A stretch of 64,000 bases of DNA from assembly GCA_015680685.1 (NCBI GenBank), contig MNCI01026283.1, positions 240,337-304,336 of the forward strand, written 5' to 3'. Made by a program: the position numbers and the translations under genes. Positions 1 through 10,875 of this stretch are shown here, piece by piece (the first letter of the stretch is position 1; every line of letters starts with the position of its first letter). The DNA comes from Gnetum montanum. Its lineage: Eukaryota; Streptophyta; Gnetopsida; Gnetales; Gnetaceae. The notes under the pieces were generated by a model. It searched no databases. It saw nothing but the letters and a program-made list of their open reading frames with translations, and had not been told where the DNA came from.

Positions 1-363
1 GTGATCCCAGTAACGATTAGCGTTTGGTAGCCACAGTTGCATAGTTCAGGGTGTGTCCGGTAAGTGGGAACGGATGCTGACGCTAGTTAATTTAGACTTA
101 GGATATTAGTTAGAGTTAGTTAGTTTCTCAACCCTTTCTCTCATAGCATAGGCGATAAACTGAAAAATACCAAAAAAATCACATACCTCAGACTTGCTTA
201 ACCATACACCGTGACACATACAAGCAAGCGTGGGAAGACAACGAACGATTAACCCCAAGTGTTTCTTCTGGCGTTAAGGCATTTAGTCTGCGGAGTTCGA
301 CCGGATCGCACGTACACGCTTGTATTCGTATGGTTGAGTGTAGGGGTACCTTGCCACTCATCA
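1..363 (+). repeat. R1 5' LTR, 3' portion (family B)
   Basis: This segment matches the last ~360 bases of the complete LTR at 5592-6386 and of solo LTR 40463-41259. They share the GGTAA(C)CCCAGTAACGATTAGC stretch, the CGTATTCGTATGGTTGAG motif and the terminal CACTCATCA. The LTR ends at 363. No tRNA primer-binding sequence follows it, unlike at 14522 or 39338. Confidence 0.85.
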
Positions 364-1171
364 ACCACCCACTCTAGCAATGCAAGGGGAACTCCCGACT
401 CAACCATAACAACGCAATGCCACAAGGGTTGTAAATCCTCAACCCACTATTAGTTCTGACAACCATATGAAGAAAAGACCTTTCTTCAGAGCCAATAGTC
501 CAACCAAGCCCTTACAACCACAAGTAGTCGAACCTCTAAATGCCTCCCCATCAAATAAAGCTTTAGAGCTCCCTTCAAACCAAACACTGAACTCAACGCA
601 TACGGTTACATTAACACATGTCGTTACTGACTGGATCAAGGTTTGCCACCTTCCTAGGAAATTATCTAATCCTAGAAGCCCTCTAATCTATCTCCAAATC
701 TCTAGGAATGAGCCATGCAAAGCTCTTCTAGATTCAAGTTCTGGAGTTAACTTAATATCACAAGAAATGTACAAAGCCTGGAACCTACCTCCATTAAAGA
801 AAAGCAATGTTCTCCTAGAGCTGGTCAACCAGTCCATCACTATTCCCTTAGGACTGGTGGAGGACATCATCACCACTGTGTGTGGGTGGTCGTACCTAGC
901 TGATTTCCTAGTGATACAAGTGAATAGCAGTAAAGGGGACTTCCCAATAATAATGAGAAGGGCATGGTTAAGTACTATAGATGCACGCCTAGGAATCCAC
1001 AATATTTCCTTGGAAATATCTATGGAAAATACTTTTGGAAAGATCGAGAAGAAGAAGATTCCATGCATCGCATATAGTGATACAGGGTGCAATTGTGTGC
1101 AGAGATCATGGGTTGTGCAAAGTTTAGCATTGCCTGCATGCAACCGGTGTGCACAAGACATTAACATATAA
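364..1171 (+). pseudogene. R1 gag end and aspartic protease remnant
   Basis: The frame open from 467 to 1171 matches the minus-strand protease regions of R2 (about 9000-9430) and R5 (about 36200-36830). It contains CKALLDSSSGVNLISQEMYK, the position of the retroviral-type aspartic protease active site. R2 reads DLGS there, so the usual D-[LST]-G-[AS] motif is degraded to DSSS in R1. A flap-like segment (SKGDFPIIMRRAWLSTID) follows. Bases 364-466 correspond to the extreme gag end of the related elements, so the rest of gag has been deleted. No start codon can be defended: in an intact element this would be an internal part of a polyprotein. Confidence 0.7.
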
Positions 1172-1229
1172 AAGTGCCTCTATGTAGCAGCCACATGATA
1201 AGAAGACACCCAGTGGCTGATAGTTGATC

Positions 1230-2903
1230 AAGAGAAAAACTCACTAATGTGCATGGAATAGACTGAGGGAATAACTTGTGCTTACATTGAAAGCATAGAT
1301 GCACTAGAGCAAGTCAACTACCAACTTCCAAGCCTTAACCTTGAAAACATCAACTAGGGGAAGTTTGAAATTCCTAAAAAATTCAAACAAGAGCCCCTAG
1401 AATTGAAACCATTGCCCACCGATCTAGAATATATGACCCTTGAAAATGGAAAATCGGTAATCATCAACGCAAGACTTGATTCCAAACAAAAAGGAAGACT
1501 GTTAAAAGTAATAAACAAGTGGTCAAAAGCCTTTGCCTGGTCATATCTCAAATTAACTGGAATAGATCCTAGGATATGCCAACATAGGATTTACACTGAC
1601 CCCTCCATGAAACCTCGAAAACAACCGTAGAGGCGATTGAACCCAAAATTGAAGCAAGTAGTAAAGGAAGAAATAGAACATCTTCTTACGGTTTGGTTCA
1701 TATATTCCATTGCTGATAGCGAATGGGTTAGCCCTCTAGTAATCGTGCCTAAGAAGGGAGGCAAATGGAGGGTGTGCATAGATTTTAGGCTGCTGAACAT
1801 GGCAACATTTAAGGATCACTTTCCGTTGCCATTCATTGACCAAGTCTTAGACACCATAGCAGGGCATCGCTATTACAGTTTTTTAGATGGCTATAGTGGA
1901 TACAACCAAATACGAATAGCCCTAGAAGACCAAGCCAAGAAAACATTCATCAGTCCTTGGGGAACGTTTGTGTATAAAAAAATGTCGTTTGGCTTGTGTA
2001 ATGCTCCTGCCAGGTTTCAATGCTGAGTTCTAAGCATATTCCAACAGCAGATAGGGAATGTAGTAGAAGTCTTTATGGATGACGTCTCCACCTATGGGAC
2101 AAGTTCTGATCAAGCCTTGGACCAATTAGAACAAGTGTTGAAAAGATGTGTAGAAACCAATCTAAGGCTCAACTAGCAAAAAAGCCATTTAATGGTTAAA
2201 GAAGACATAGTACTTGGGCATAAGGTTTCAAATTCAAGAATAGAGATAGACCAAGATAAAATTAGGATCATCCAAGGAATCACCCGTCAACCAAAAACTA
2301 TCAAAGAAATTTGGTCATTCCTTAGGCACACTGGCTACTATAGGAGATTCATTGAGAACTTCTCCAAGGTTGCCAAACTGTTGGTAGAGCTAACAAAGAA
2401 GGATGTACCTTTTGAGTGGACCAGGGAATGTGAACGAGCATTCCAAACCCTGAAACTAAAGCTAGTAGAAACTCCCATGCTACAAGCTCCTGACTAGTCT
2501 TAACCATTCCACATCATGACTAATGCATCTAATTATGCCTTAGGAGCTATACTTATATAGTTAGATGACCAAAAACGCCCTTACTACATCCACTGTGCAA
2601 ATAGAAGTATCGTCGGTGCACAACTTAACTACACAACTACAGAGAAAGAATTAATGGCTGTAGTGTTTTTACTTGCTTGATAAGTTTAGGCACTATGTGT
2701 TAGGCTACAAAGTGTTCATCCACACGGATCATAGTGCAATCTGGTCCCTCATGAACAAGCCAAAAGTTAGCCCTCGTATTATATGATGGTTGGTAATCCT
2801 ATAGGAGTTCGATCTAACGATGATCGATCGAAAAGGCACTGAGAATGTAGTTGCAAATCATTTATATTAGTTGTGCTAGGACAGCAAGGAGGATGAATAT
2901 GTA
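1230..2903 (+). pseudogene. R1 reverse transcriptase and RNase H remnant
   Basis: Several frames interrupted by stops (for example at 1628, 2024, 2174 and 2495) together encode a Ty3/Gypsy RT and RNase H. Recognisable RT parts are SEWVSPLVIVPKKGGKWRVC with CIDFRLLN (about 1717-1797), SFLDGYSGYNQI (about 1878-1915), MSFGLCNAPA (about 1982-2012) and the catalytic box VEVFMDDVSTYG (about 2068-2100). The thumb/connection part follows at 2192-2497. RNase H begins near 2510 (TNASNYALGAIL) and contains a THDHS-type segment near 2725. The stops rule out a functional enzyme. Confidence 0.8.
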
Positions 2904-3625
2904 ATGTCTAATCATTTTCTTGATGAAGCCCTATTTTCCAGTGTAGTGAATAACCAACCCATGGAGACGAACTGGTATAGTAGCATTCTCACCTATCTCC
3001 TTACTCAACAAACACCACAAGAGCTGGACTTTAGGAAGAAACAACAATTTCTTCACAGAGTCAAGTACTTCATGGAGATCAATGGAAAACTTTACAAAGT
3101 GTGTCTTGATGGCTTGGTTCGATGGTGCGTGCCCAAGGTAGACCAACTGAGAGTTCTCCAAGACGCTCATGAGGGCCCTTGTGGGGGTCACTATGCGGGG
3201 AGATGAACACGGCTATTACGATGTTTCTTGTAGGATATTACTAGCCAACATTATTTTTAGATGCCCATCAATTTGTCCGATCTTGTAAGTACTGTCAATG
3301 TGATGGGGGAATGATTGCTAGAATGGAGGGTCCACAACAATGAATTCAACCATTAGAACCCTTCGACATTTGGGGAATAGACTTTATGGGGTCCATTACA
3401 CCAATGTCCAATGGAAGAGCTTACATTGTAGTTGTCGTAGACTATCTAACAAAATGGGCTGAAGTAACTGCCATGACCATATACAAACTGGAGAGCACTA
3501 ATAAGAGATTATTAGTCAATGTGCAACAGACCAAACCCTTCCATGAACTTAGAACGGTCAGTGCACATAATACCTCTGAGAAGGACACCCTACTCACTAT
3601 TTCGGATCTCCTCCTTCCAACTTAG
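2904..3625 (+). pseudogene. R1 integrase remnant with core deletion
   Basis: The frame 2904-3206 carries the segment just before and into the integrase zinc-binding domain (HEGPCGGHYAGR), and a CKYCQCDGGM-like pair of cysteines follows near 3286-3310. The first catalytic aspartate of the core is kept in [16 protein letters not shown] (about 3381-3430). After about 3480 the sequence jumps to material that in R5 lies beyond the integrase C-terminal domain, so the second Asp and the Glu of the DDE triad are absent. The open frame continues to 3625 through what is non-coding sequence in R5. Confidence 0.75.
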
Positions 3626-5212
3626 TCATGGGGGAGACAACCACCTCTACTAACCAATTAAGGCCCTCAGTTCCTTTTTAAGTTTTTATTTTACACATTT
3701 TTGTTTTAAAAATTTCTTTAACTTTTCTTGTTTTTGTTTTGCAACATCATTTATAATTTTTCATTTCTTTGTGTGACTATTTGTTTTGTTTGTTTTTGTT
3801 TTTTTTTTTTTTTGTTTTTGTTCTTGTTTTTGTCTTTGTTTGTTGTTTTTGTTTTGTTAGATTCATCACCTAATAAGTACTCCTGATGGTGGTATGAATT
3901 GTATCCTATTGATTGCTAATGTTTGGTTTTTACCTTTGAGTTATGATGTTGATACTAAGGTATGGTTCTTTTAATATAACAGGCAATGAGTCCATGTCAT
4001 CCATGCATCCATGAATTTCTATGGTCTCTCTTGGCTTGGAACTGTGTAGTCCCCTTTTCTAATAATAAAACTATTAACCAATTGGTGACTGTTCATGTCT
4101 CAAAGCAAAGAAGGACTTAAGGACTGAAAAGGGTGTGACTTCAAGGGGATTTGATGCATTTGTGCTAGCTATTCTCTTGGGTGCTTGGATGTTTTCTTCT
4201 TGAGATTTCCTTACCATTTTGACATTGCTCCCTTATCAAGAAGCTGAGTGAATAAAAATAAGTCTTTTCATGGTGTGGTTCTCACAAAAAAAAAACAACA
4301 ACAACAATTAGAATTCAAAGCACACCCCTTACACAAAATAATTATCTGGGCTACAAGGATTAGTTATGGAACTAAACAAACATGTTCCCTCTAACTAAGG
4401 CACTCTCTCGCTTCTCACTTTTCCCTTTTTCGTTTCCTCGAAATGGTGGTGACTCTTTGGCGGAAGCATTCTTGTTACTTCAAGTGGATGGATTGGCCAA
4501 GTGTATTAATGCAAATTCACTGGATGTGGATTGTTTGAGGCTATATTTGGAGTGAGATCTACTCAGTTACATTAACCATAAATACATAAGGGATTGTACA
4601 CCACCTTGTTCTTGGGACTTCATTCCATTCTCTTCTCCCCATCATTCTTTTTCCATTTTCCACCTCATTGCTGGTTGTATCAATAGTCTATATTTTGGCT
4701 AATGCATTGCTTTCTCTTTGGTGAATTCTTGTGGTTAAGACTTTAACTCTTGCTTCCAAATGGCATTTCTAGAGCCTACGGACTCTTTGAATGTGGGTTT
4801 TTCAGGGCATAAAGGGCATGAGCCTGCTTTGGGAGGATCCACTGGAATTCCTATTTGGTGGATCAATTAACTTCTTTCCCTTAAACATTTCAGCAATCAA
4901 CTTTTTGTTGTTTCATTCCCACCTCAGACATCCATTTATCAACGTTATCATTGTTTCTTTTTCTCCATCTTTCTTATTCCTTATCTTTTTCCATTCTATC
5001 GCTACTAGAGAATCACTCTTGGTCATGGGGGTCCTAGTCCAATTTTTTCAATTTTTCCTAACCCCTACACCTTGGGTAGTCACCAGTGTTATATCTCTAG
5101 AATCTGTATTGGCCATATGACAACTTAGCCAATAGACCTTCACCGAGGCAAGGTATCAACTGTATTGTGATTTACTTATCTTTGCTCATATGTGACTGTG
5201 TTGTGTGTGTAG

Positions 5213-5398
5213 ATGGCAATCATACAGCAATAGAATGGACTTGGAGGAAACACTCAGGATGGATTAGTATTGGAACAGTTGTGCAAGGAACAAGATCGAT
5301 GGCACGGTTATGGATGGACAATGGAAGGTGCAATCTTGGCATCGGTAGCAACATGTCTTCTCCTTTTCTCTCTCTCTCTCTTCTCTCTCAACTGCTAA
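5213..5398 (+). pseudogene. R1 conserved 3' ORF, small putative membrane protein (uncharacterised)
   Basis: An ATG directly follows an acceptor-like sequence (GTGTTGTGTGTGTAG, ending 5212). The 62-codon frame is interrupted once, by TAG at codon 7, where R5 has TGG. It encodes a hydrophilic start (NTQDGLVLEQLCKEQDRW), then WTMEGAILASVATCLLLF, a likely single membrane segment, and stops at 5396-5398. R5 has the same frame at 31453-31217 with the same acceptor context and stops at other codons, which fits independent decay of a shared ORF. I recognise no family. The position between pol and the 3' LTR is where env-like or accessory ORFs occur in Athila and Tat elements. Confidence 0.45.
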
Positions 5399-5579
5399 AT
5401 AAGGCTAAATGTCAATTGTGTATAGTGTTCACTCTTGTAGTCATGAACACTAATATTGTCATGTATTGTAATGTTGATCCATTCACATGTCATCCCATTC
5501 ACCATTAGTTGTCATTCAAGTCAATAATCCCATACCTTCCCAATATTTTGTAAGGAACTCAAGGATGAGTTTTCATTTA

Positions 5580-5591
5580 GTCATGGGGGTA
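5580..5591 (+). promoter_or_regulatory. R1 polypurine tract
   Basis: GTCATGGGGGTA lies immediately upstream of the 3' LTR start (TGATGAG at 5592). This is the expected place and composition for plus-strand DNA priming. The same motif precedes the 3' LTRs of R5 (minus strand, 31076-31065) and, degraded, R3 (26371-26382). Confidence 0.75.
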
Positions 5592-6386
5592 TGATGAGCC
5601 GAGATATCACAACCACCACGTGATATCTCATATGCGATATCGCGTCCTACCTCATCTTCTATAAATAAGAGGCGGCGCCCTTGGTTCCAGGGGAGTTAGA
5701 CTTAGACCCTTAGCCGGATTCTTACAGTTTTGTTATTCCAGAGTTAGAACTATTTCTGTGTGCCCCCAGTAGGAGTCATAGAGTGAACGGATCTTTATTT
5801 GAGCAATTTGTACCTAAGCACAATTTTCTATACAGCAATAAATATGAACTTTATGATAAACCTTGTAGCATACATATTAAGCTAATTAGTAATTAATTAT
5901 TATTTAACGCTTTCCTAGTTAATTAATATCTCTCTCAACCTTCAACCCCCTTAGTTAAATACACTCAGTACGACTACTTCAAGCATGCATGTGGCGCTTG
6001 GTAACCCAATGACGATTAGCATTTGGTAATCCCAGCAACGTTGCACTAGTTCAAGATGTGTATGGCAAGTGGGAACGGATACTAGTGTTAGGAACATTTA
6101 GACACTAGTTAATGAATAGTGAATGTAAGTAAGCCACTTAGTTCTCTCTCCCTCTCCTTTATTAGCAGAAGACATAAAAAAATATAAAAGCTATAAAAAT
6201 CATATACCTCAAGCTTACTTGACCATACAACCATGACAATACAAGTAAGTTTGGGAAGACAACGATTGATTAACCCTGAGTGTTCCATTAAGGCGCGTAA
6301 GCACTTAGTCCTTGGAGTTCAATCGGATTGCACGTGAAATGCTCATATTCGTATGGTTGAGTGTAGGGGTACCTTGCCACTCATAA
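5592..6386 (+). repeat. R1 3' LTR (family B, 795 bp)
   Basis: The LTR begins TGATGAGCCG and ends CACTCATAA, one base from the family terminus CACTCATCA. U3 holds GATATC-containing inverted repeats (5600-5645), followed by a TATA box (TATAAATA, 5660-5667). Colinear similarity to 1-363, 40463-41259 and the R5 LTRs defines the ends. The next five bases (6387-6391, CCAAT) would be the target-site copy. Confidence 0.85.
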
Positions 6387-7070
6387 CCAATCCTCCCTAT
6401 ACTTGCTAATAGTTCTTGTTAGTATCTTATTGATTTTCCTATTGGTAACCTCAGCTTGACCATTAGCTTGGGGATAATAAGGTGTTGTGAGTTTATGTTC
6501 AACCCCCAAGTGTTGCATGAGCTTCCAAAAAGTAGTGCTTGTAAAATGAGTTCCATTATCAGAAATTAATGCATGTGGCACACTAAACATGTTTACAACA
6601 TTTTTTTGTACAAACCTAGTATTAATAGAGGATGTATAGTTGATGACAGCTACTGCTTCTGCTTATTTCGTATAATTGTCAACAGTGACTATGATGTACA
6701 CCTTCCCATTTGACATGGGTGTGATGGGACCCATGAAATCAATGCCCCAAATGTTGAATGATTCCAAATGTTAAATCAATTGTTGAGGTTCCTCCATTTG
6801 AGTAGTCATTCCACCATCTCATTGGCATCATTCACAAGAGCAGACATAATGATGGGCATCTTTGAAGAGAGTTGGCCAATAGTACCCTGCCATTAGGATT
6901 CTAATGGTTGTGCATCTCCCAACATAGTGTCCTCCACAAGGACCTTTATGAACATCTTGGAGAACGTGCAGTTGATCAGCATTAGGAACACACCAACGAA
7001 CTAGGCCATCGACGCACATCTTGTAAAGGTGTTGATTGATCTCCATGAAAAGCTTTACTTGGTGAAAAAA
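6387..7070 (-). pseudogene. R2 integrase remnant
   Basis: On the minus strand, 7046-6828 encodes the zinc-binding region (HKGPCGGHYVGR, then a YWPTLFKDAHHYVCSCE segment). The core carries the first catalytic Asp in GIDFMGPITPMSNGK (about 6740), the second in ALISDNGTHFTS (about 6560) and the Glu in NGQAEVTNRK (about 6450). All three DDE residues are kept, but the frame is broken between them. The sequence ends abruptly at 6387 where R1 inserted, so the C-terminal domain is missing here. Confidence 0.75.
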
Positions 7071-8760
7071 TTGTTGTTTCTTTTAGTGGTCCAACCCTTG
7101 TGGCATCTGCTGAGTCAAAAAATAGGTGAGAATGTTATCATACCATTTTGACTCATTAGGCATTTGTTTAGTTATAGCCCCAACAAAGAGGAGTTCATCA
7201 AGAAACATGTCAGAGAGTGGGCTTTCTTTCTCTTTGTCATCCCATCATAACCGAGACAAGTGATTAGCGATCACATTCTTAGTGCCCTTTTGATCTACCA
7301 TTGTAAGATTGAATTCTTGTAAGATCACCAAGCACTGTATGACATGAAGGCTCACCATTAGCTTGTTCATTAGGAAGTTGATGGCACTATGATCCATGTG
7401 AATAAATACCTTGTATCATAGCACATAATGCCTAAACTTCTTTAGGCAAATACCACCACCATCAATTCTTTCTCTATAGTGGTGTAGTTTAGTTAAGCAC
7501 CCACAATGCTTTGGTTAGCACAGTGGATGTAATATGGATGTTTCTTGTCATCTAACTACATCAATGCTACTCCCAAGGCATAATTTGATGCATCTATCAT
7601 AATATGAAAGGGCCTGGACTAGTTGGGTGCTTGTATGATTAGATTTGCTACAAACTTCTCTTTTAATTGCTAGAATTCTTTCTCACATTCTATGATCTAG
7701 ACAAAAGGAGCATCTTTCTTTGTTAATTCCACCAATCATTTTGCGATCTTGGAGAAATTCTCTATAAATCACTGGTAATAGCTAGTATGTCCAAGGAATG
7801 ACCAAACATCTTTGACAGTTTTTGGTTGATAGGTTATTCCTTAGATGACCCTTATTTTTTTAGGGTCTACCTCAATTCCTGCTTGCAAGATTTTGTGCCC
7901 CAATACAATGCCCTTCTGGACCATGAGGTGACTTTTTTGCTAAGTGAGCCGTAAGTTAGTTTCAACACATCGTTTCAGCACTTGCTCAAGGTGGTCCAAG
8001 GCTTGCTCAAATGTAGCTTCATAGGTGGAGAAGTCATTCATGGAGACTTCCACACCACTACTGAGCTGTTGTTGAAAAATGCTCAAGACCAAGCATTGAA
8101 ATGTGGCAGGATTATTGCATAGACCAAACGACATCTTACAATTTGCAAAAGTCCCCCAAGGACTCATAAACATTATCTTTGCTTGGTCTTCTAGTGCAAT
8201 TTGAATTTGGTTATAGCCACTATAACCATCTAGAAAGCTATGGTAGCAATGCCTAGATATGGTGTCGAGCACCTAGTTAACAAATGGCAACAAAAAGTGG
8301 TTCTTGAATGTTGTCATGTTTAGCAGTCTAAAATCGATGCAGACCCATCATTTGCCACCTTTCTTTGGCACAATTACAAGTGGGCTAACCCATTCACTAT
8401 CTGCAATGGGATAGATGAACCCCACTTTGATGAGTTACTTGATTTCCTCTTTGATGATTTACTTCAATTTGGGGTTCAACCACCTTTGTGGCTATCATTT
8501 TGGCTTCATAACTGGGTCGATGAAGATGCGATGCTGGCATATCTTAGGATCAATCCCTGTGAGTTCAAGATATGACCAAGCAAAATCTATTGACCATCTT
8601 TTAACTACTTTCAACAACATCTTTTTCTTTTCTAGAGTAAGTTTTGCATTGATTATAATCAGATTTCCATTTTTCAAAAATACATGTTCCATTCTAACTA
8701 GTAATGTTTTCAGCTCAAGGGGCTCTTGTTTGAATTTATCAAGAATTTCCAACTCTCCCT
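7071..8760 (-). pseudogene. R2 reverse transcriptase and RNase H remnant
   Basis: Minus-strand frames 8752-8495 and 8272-7940, plus shorter pieces, match the R1 and R5 RT. They include SFLDGYSGYNQI, MSFGLCNNPATFQC and VLKRCVETNL. The catalytic box reads SMNDF rather than FMDD, so one catalytic aspartate is lost. RNase H-like sequence lies at about 7070-7620. Numerous stops make it non-functional. Confidence 0.75.
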
Positions 8761-8989
8761 AGTGAATATCATCATTTGTATCGTTAGAGATTTAGTGATG
8801 AACTTGCTTGAGTTCATCCATGCCTGTGACATATGCACATGTCAAGCTCTCAGTTGGTTCCCATGCAAATGCTTTCTGAATTAGTGGTCAACCATTGGGT
8901 GTCCTCCTATTTTATGGTTGTTGTGTACAAAAACCTTTGAATTTCTACTTCTAGTACATACTGTTTGCATGTAGAGATATATGCTTGCT

Positions 8990-9430
8990 TGGTGGCCCAA
9001 AGTTTCTACACATAATTACACTCAGTATCGTTGTACGCGATGCATAGAACTCTCTTCTTCTTGATCTTTCCAAATGCATTTTTTTTAGATATCTCCAAGG
9101 AAAGATCTCTAATGCCCATTCTTACATCAATGGTGCTCAACCATGCCCTTCCCATGATGATTTGAAAATCCCCTTTGTAGTTCTCCACTTTGATTACCAA
9201 GAAATTGGCAAGATAAGACCACCCATAAACAATAGTCATAATATCTTCGACTAGTTCCAATGGAACAGTGATGGATTAGTCTGCCAATTCTAATCTTATG
9301 TTGCTCTTCTTAAGAGGAGGCATGTTCCAGGTAGTGTACATCTCATGAGAAATTAACTTTAACATCAGAACCTAAATCGAGAAGAGCCTTGCATAGTTTG
9401 TTCCCAGCAATCTGCAAATAAATTAGAGGA
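8990..9430 (-). pseudogene. R2 aspartic protease remnant
   Basis: The minus-strand sequence near 9400-9350 encodes CKALLDLGSDV, the D-[LST]-G-[AS] active-site motif of retroviral-type aspartic proteases. It is followed by frame 9260-9006 (YKGDFQIIMGRAWLSTIDVR), the same flap-like region seen in R1 and R5. It is separated from RT by broken frames. Confidence 0.7.
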
Positions 9431-9941
9431 CTTCTAGGATCAACTAATTTCCTAGGAAGGTTTCCTGCATGAATCCAATCAAACACAATGTGAGTAAGCA
9501 TTATTGTATGGATCCTTGGTAGAGTTTGGTTTCAAGGAGGCCTAAAGGAATTTGATATGGAGAAAGAGGAAACAGCAAGGTTGTCAACTGCGAGTGTAGG
9601 TGAAGGCTTAAGTGGACTACAAGGTCGAAAGAAAGGTCTTTCCTTTGATTGGGCATTTGACCCCTTTAATTGATAATTAGGTTGCAAATTAATAGCCCTT
9701 ATAGCATTGCATTGTTACGATTGAGTAGGCAGTTTACCATGCATTGGTGGAGTAGGTAGTAGTTGTGCAATTGGAGGAGAAGTATGTGTAAGGACAGGAG
9801 GAGGATAAGGATAAGAGGCAATATCCCTTCTTTCATATGACAAATGAGCTTAGTAATAATTTGAAGGGTGGTAGTGAGGCTGGAAATTAGAAATGTGATT
9901 GGAGGAGTCATGTGGAGACATGACTTGCTGCACATGGTAAC

Positions 9942-10875
9942 TAATGAGTCATCGTCTATCAGGCCCAGTTATCGAAGCCTAATTATCGAATCCCTAGTCT
10001 GATAGGTCCTGATATCAGACCCTCAGTATCGGGGCTGCGTTAAGTAGGCTGCGTATACGGGGCCCCGTATACGCGGCCCCGTCGACGCATCCACCCATGC
10101 GTCAACACGGCCCTGTTTACGCAAAGTCTATTTTTAGCCTATAAATAAGTGGCCCTCCAGCACACCTAGGTATCTTTCAAGTAGTTGTAGCCAGACTCTT
10201 ACTGTTTGTTCCCGCAAGAGAGAATATTTTCCTAGTGCATGCCTGTAATGTAATGCTTGTAATTGTATGAAACCTTTATTCGAGTGTGACGTACTCGGAC
10301 ACGCACATGACTAGAAATAAAGATCGAGATTACTTCATCATTGCAACATTCACTTAGATTTAATTGTTTAATTGTTATTGTTATTTATTGTTTTCTTGGT
10401 TAATATTTCTTTACCATCATTTACTATTCATGTTGTTAACTACGGAATGAGTACGACTTAATCACGAGCATTTAAGTGTGACTACTTGGTAACCTAGTAG
10501 CATACCTAGGATCTACGCTTGGTAATCCCAGTAGTAGTCATGCACAAGGTCCAAGATGTCTACCGATGATTAAGGAATGGATGCTCATCACACTTAGGTT
10601 AGCCTAGACTTCATTTCCTATTACTCATTAGTTTAATCAAGATTATTTTCCATTGTCTCTACGAGTAGCACTATTTTAGGATCACATCATACGCCTCACT
10701 TTGGACTAAACCATATGTGACAAAGTAAATACTAGTCTAGGTGGGAGTACGGCAAACTGTGATCAACGTGTAACTATCTAGATACCACAACTAGCCTATC
10801 CACAAAGTTCGACTAGATCGTGCGTGAACACTCGTATTCGTATGGTTAAGTGTAGGGGTACCTCACCACTCATCA
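9942..10875 (+). repeat. S1: solo LTR (family A, 934 bp) with GTAAC target duplication
   Basis: The sequence runs from TAATGAGTCATCGTCTATCAG (an A for the usual G at position 2) to CACTCATCA and is flanked by GTAAC at 9937-9941 and 10876-10880. It is colinear with the 942-bp LTRs of R3. R2 gag sequence resumes on both sides, so a full element inserted into R2 and was reduced to one LTR by LTR-LTR recombination. A TATA box (TATAAATA) lies at about 10140-10147. Confidence 0.9.
10051..10074. repeat. 24-bp perfect palindrome in S1 U3
   Basis: The arm GCGTATACGGGG is followed without spacer by its exact reverse complement. It lies about 90 bases upstream of the S1 TATA box, at the place where other family A and B LTRs carry GATATC-type inverted repeats. 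Confidence 0.9.

Larger units (their letters stand above)
3626..5591 (+). other. R1 long 3' non-coding region with two PPT-like motifs
   Basis: There are nearly 2 kb between the end of pol and the 3' LTR. The region opens with a purine tract TTAGTCATGGGGGAGA at 3622-3637, followed by a T/TTTTG-rich stretch (3680-3860). It is homologous to the 3' region of R5 (31065-33126). A hydrophobic open frame at 4791-5120 lies in it; I could not show that it is conserved as protein. A short open frame at 5213-5398 is listed separately. Confidence 0.6.
1..6386 (+). mobile_element. R1: defective Ty3/Gypsy LTR retrotransposon (family B), 5' end outside window
   Basis: The element has a partial 5' LTR (1-363), decayed protease, RT, RNase H and integrase frames on the + strand (467-3500), a long 3' non-coding part, a polypurine tract and a complete 3' LTR (5592-6386). 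Compared with the related element at 30248-40153, the primer-binding site and nearly all of gag are missing: LTR sequence passes within a few bases into the end of gag. A second deletion removes most of the integrase core after about 3480. RT wording (FMDD, then a VLKRC.ETNL pattern) is that of the plant Athila/Tat branch. The right end abuts minus-strand integrase sequence of R2 at 6387, so R1 inserted into R2. The matching left target site lies outside the window. Confidence 0.85.

Noticed and set aside
4791-5120. Hydrophobic 109-codon ORF in the R1 3' region, a possible env-like protein.
   Set aside because: The R5 counterpart (about 31560-31870) matches as DNA, but I could not show a conserved frame; the hydrophobicity follows from T-rich sequence.
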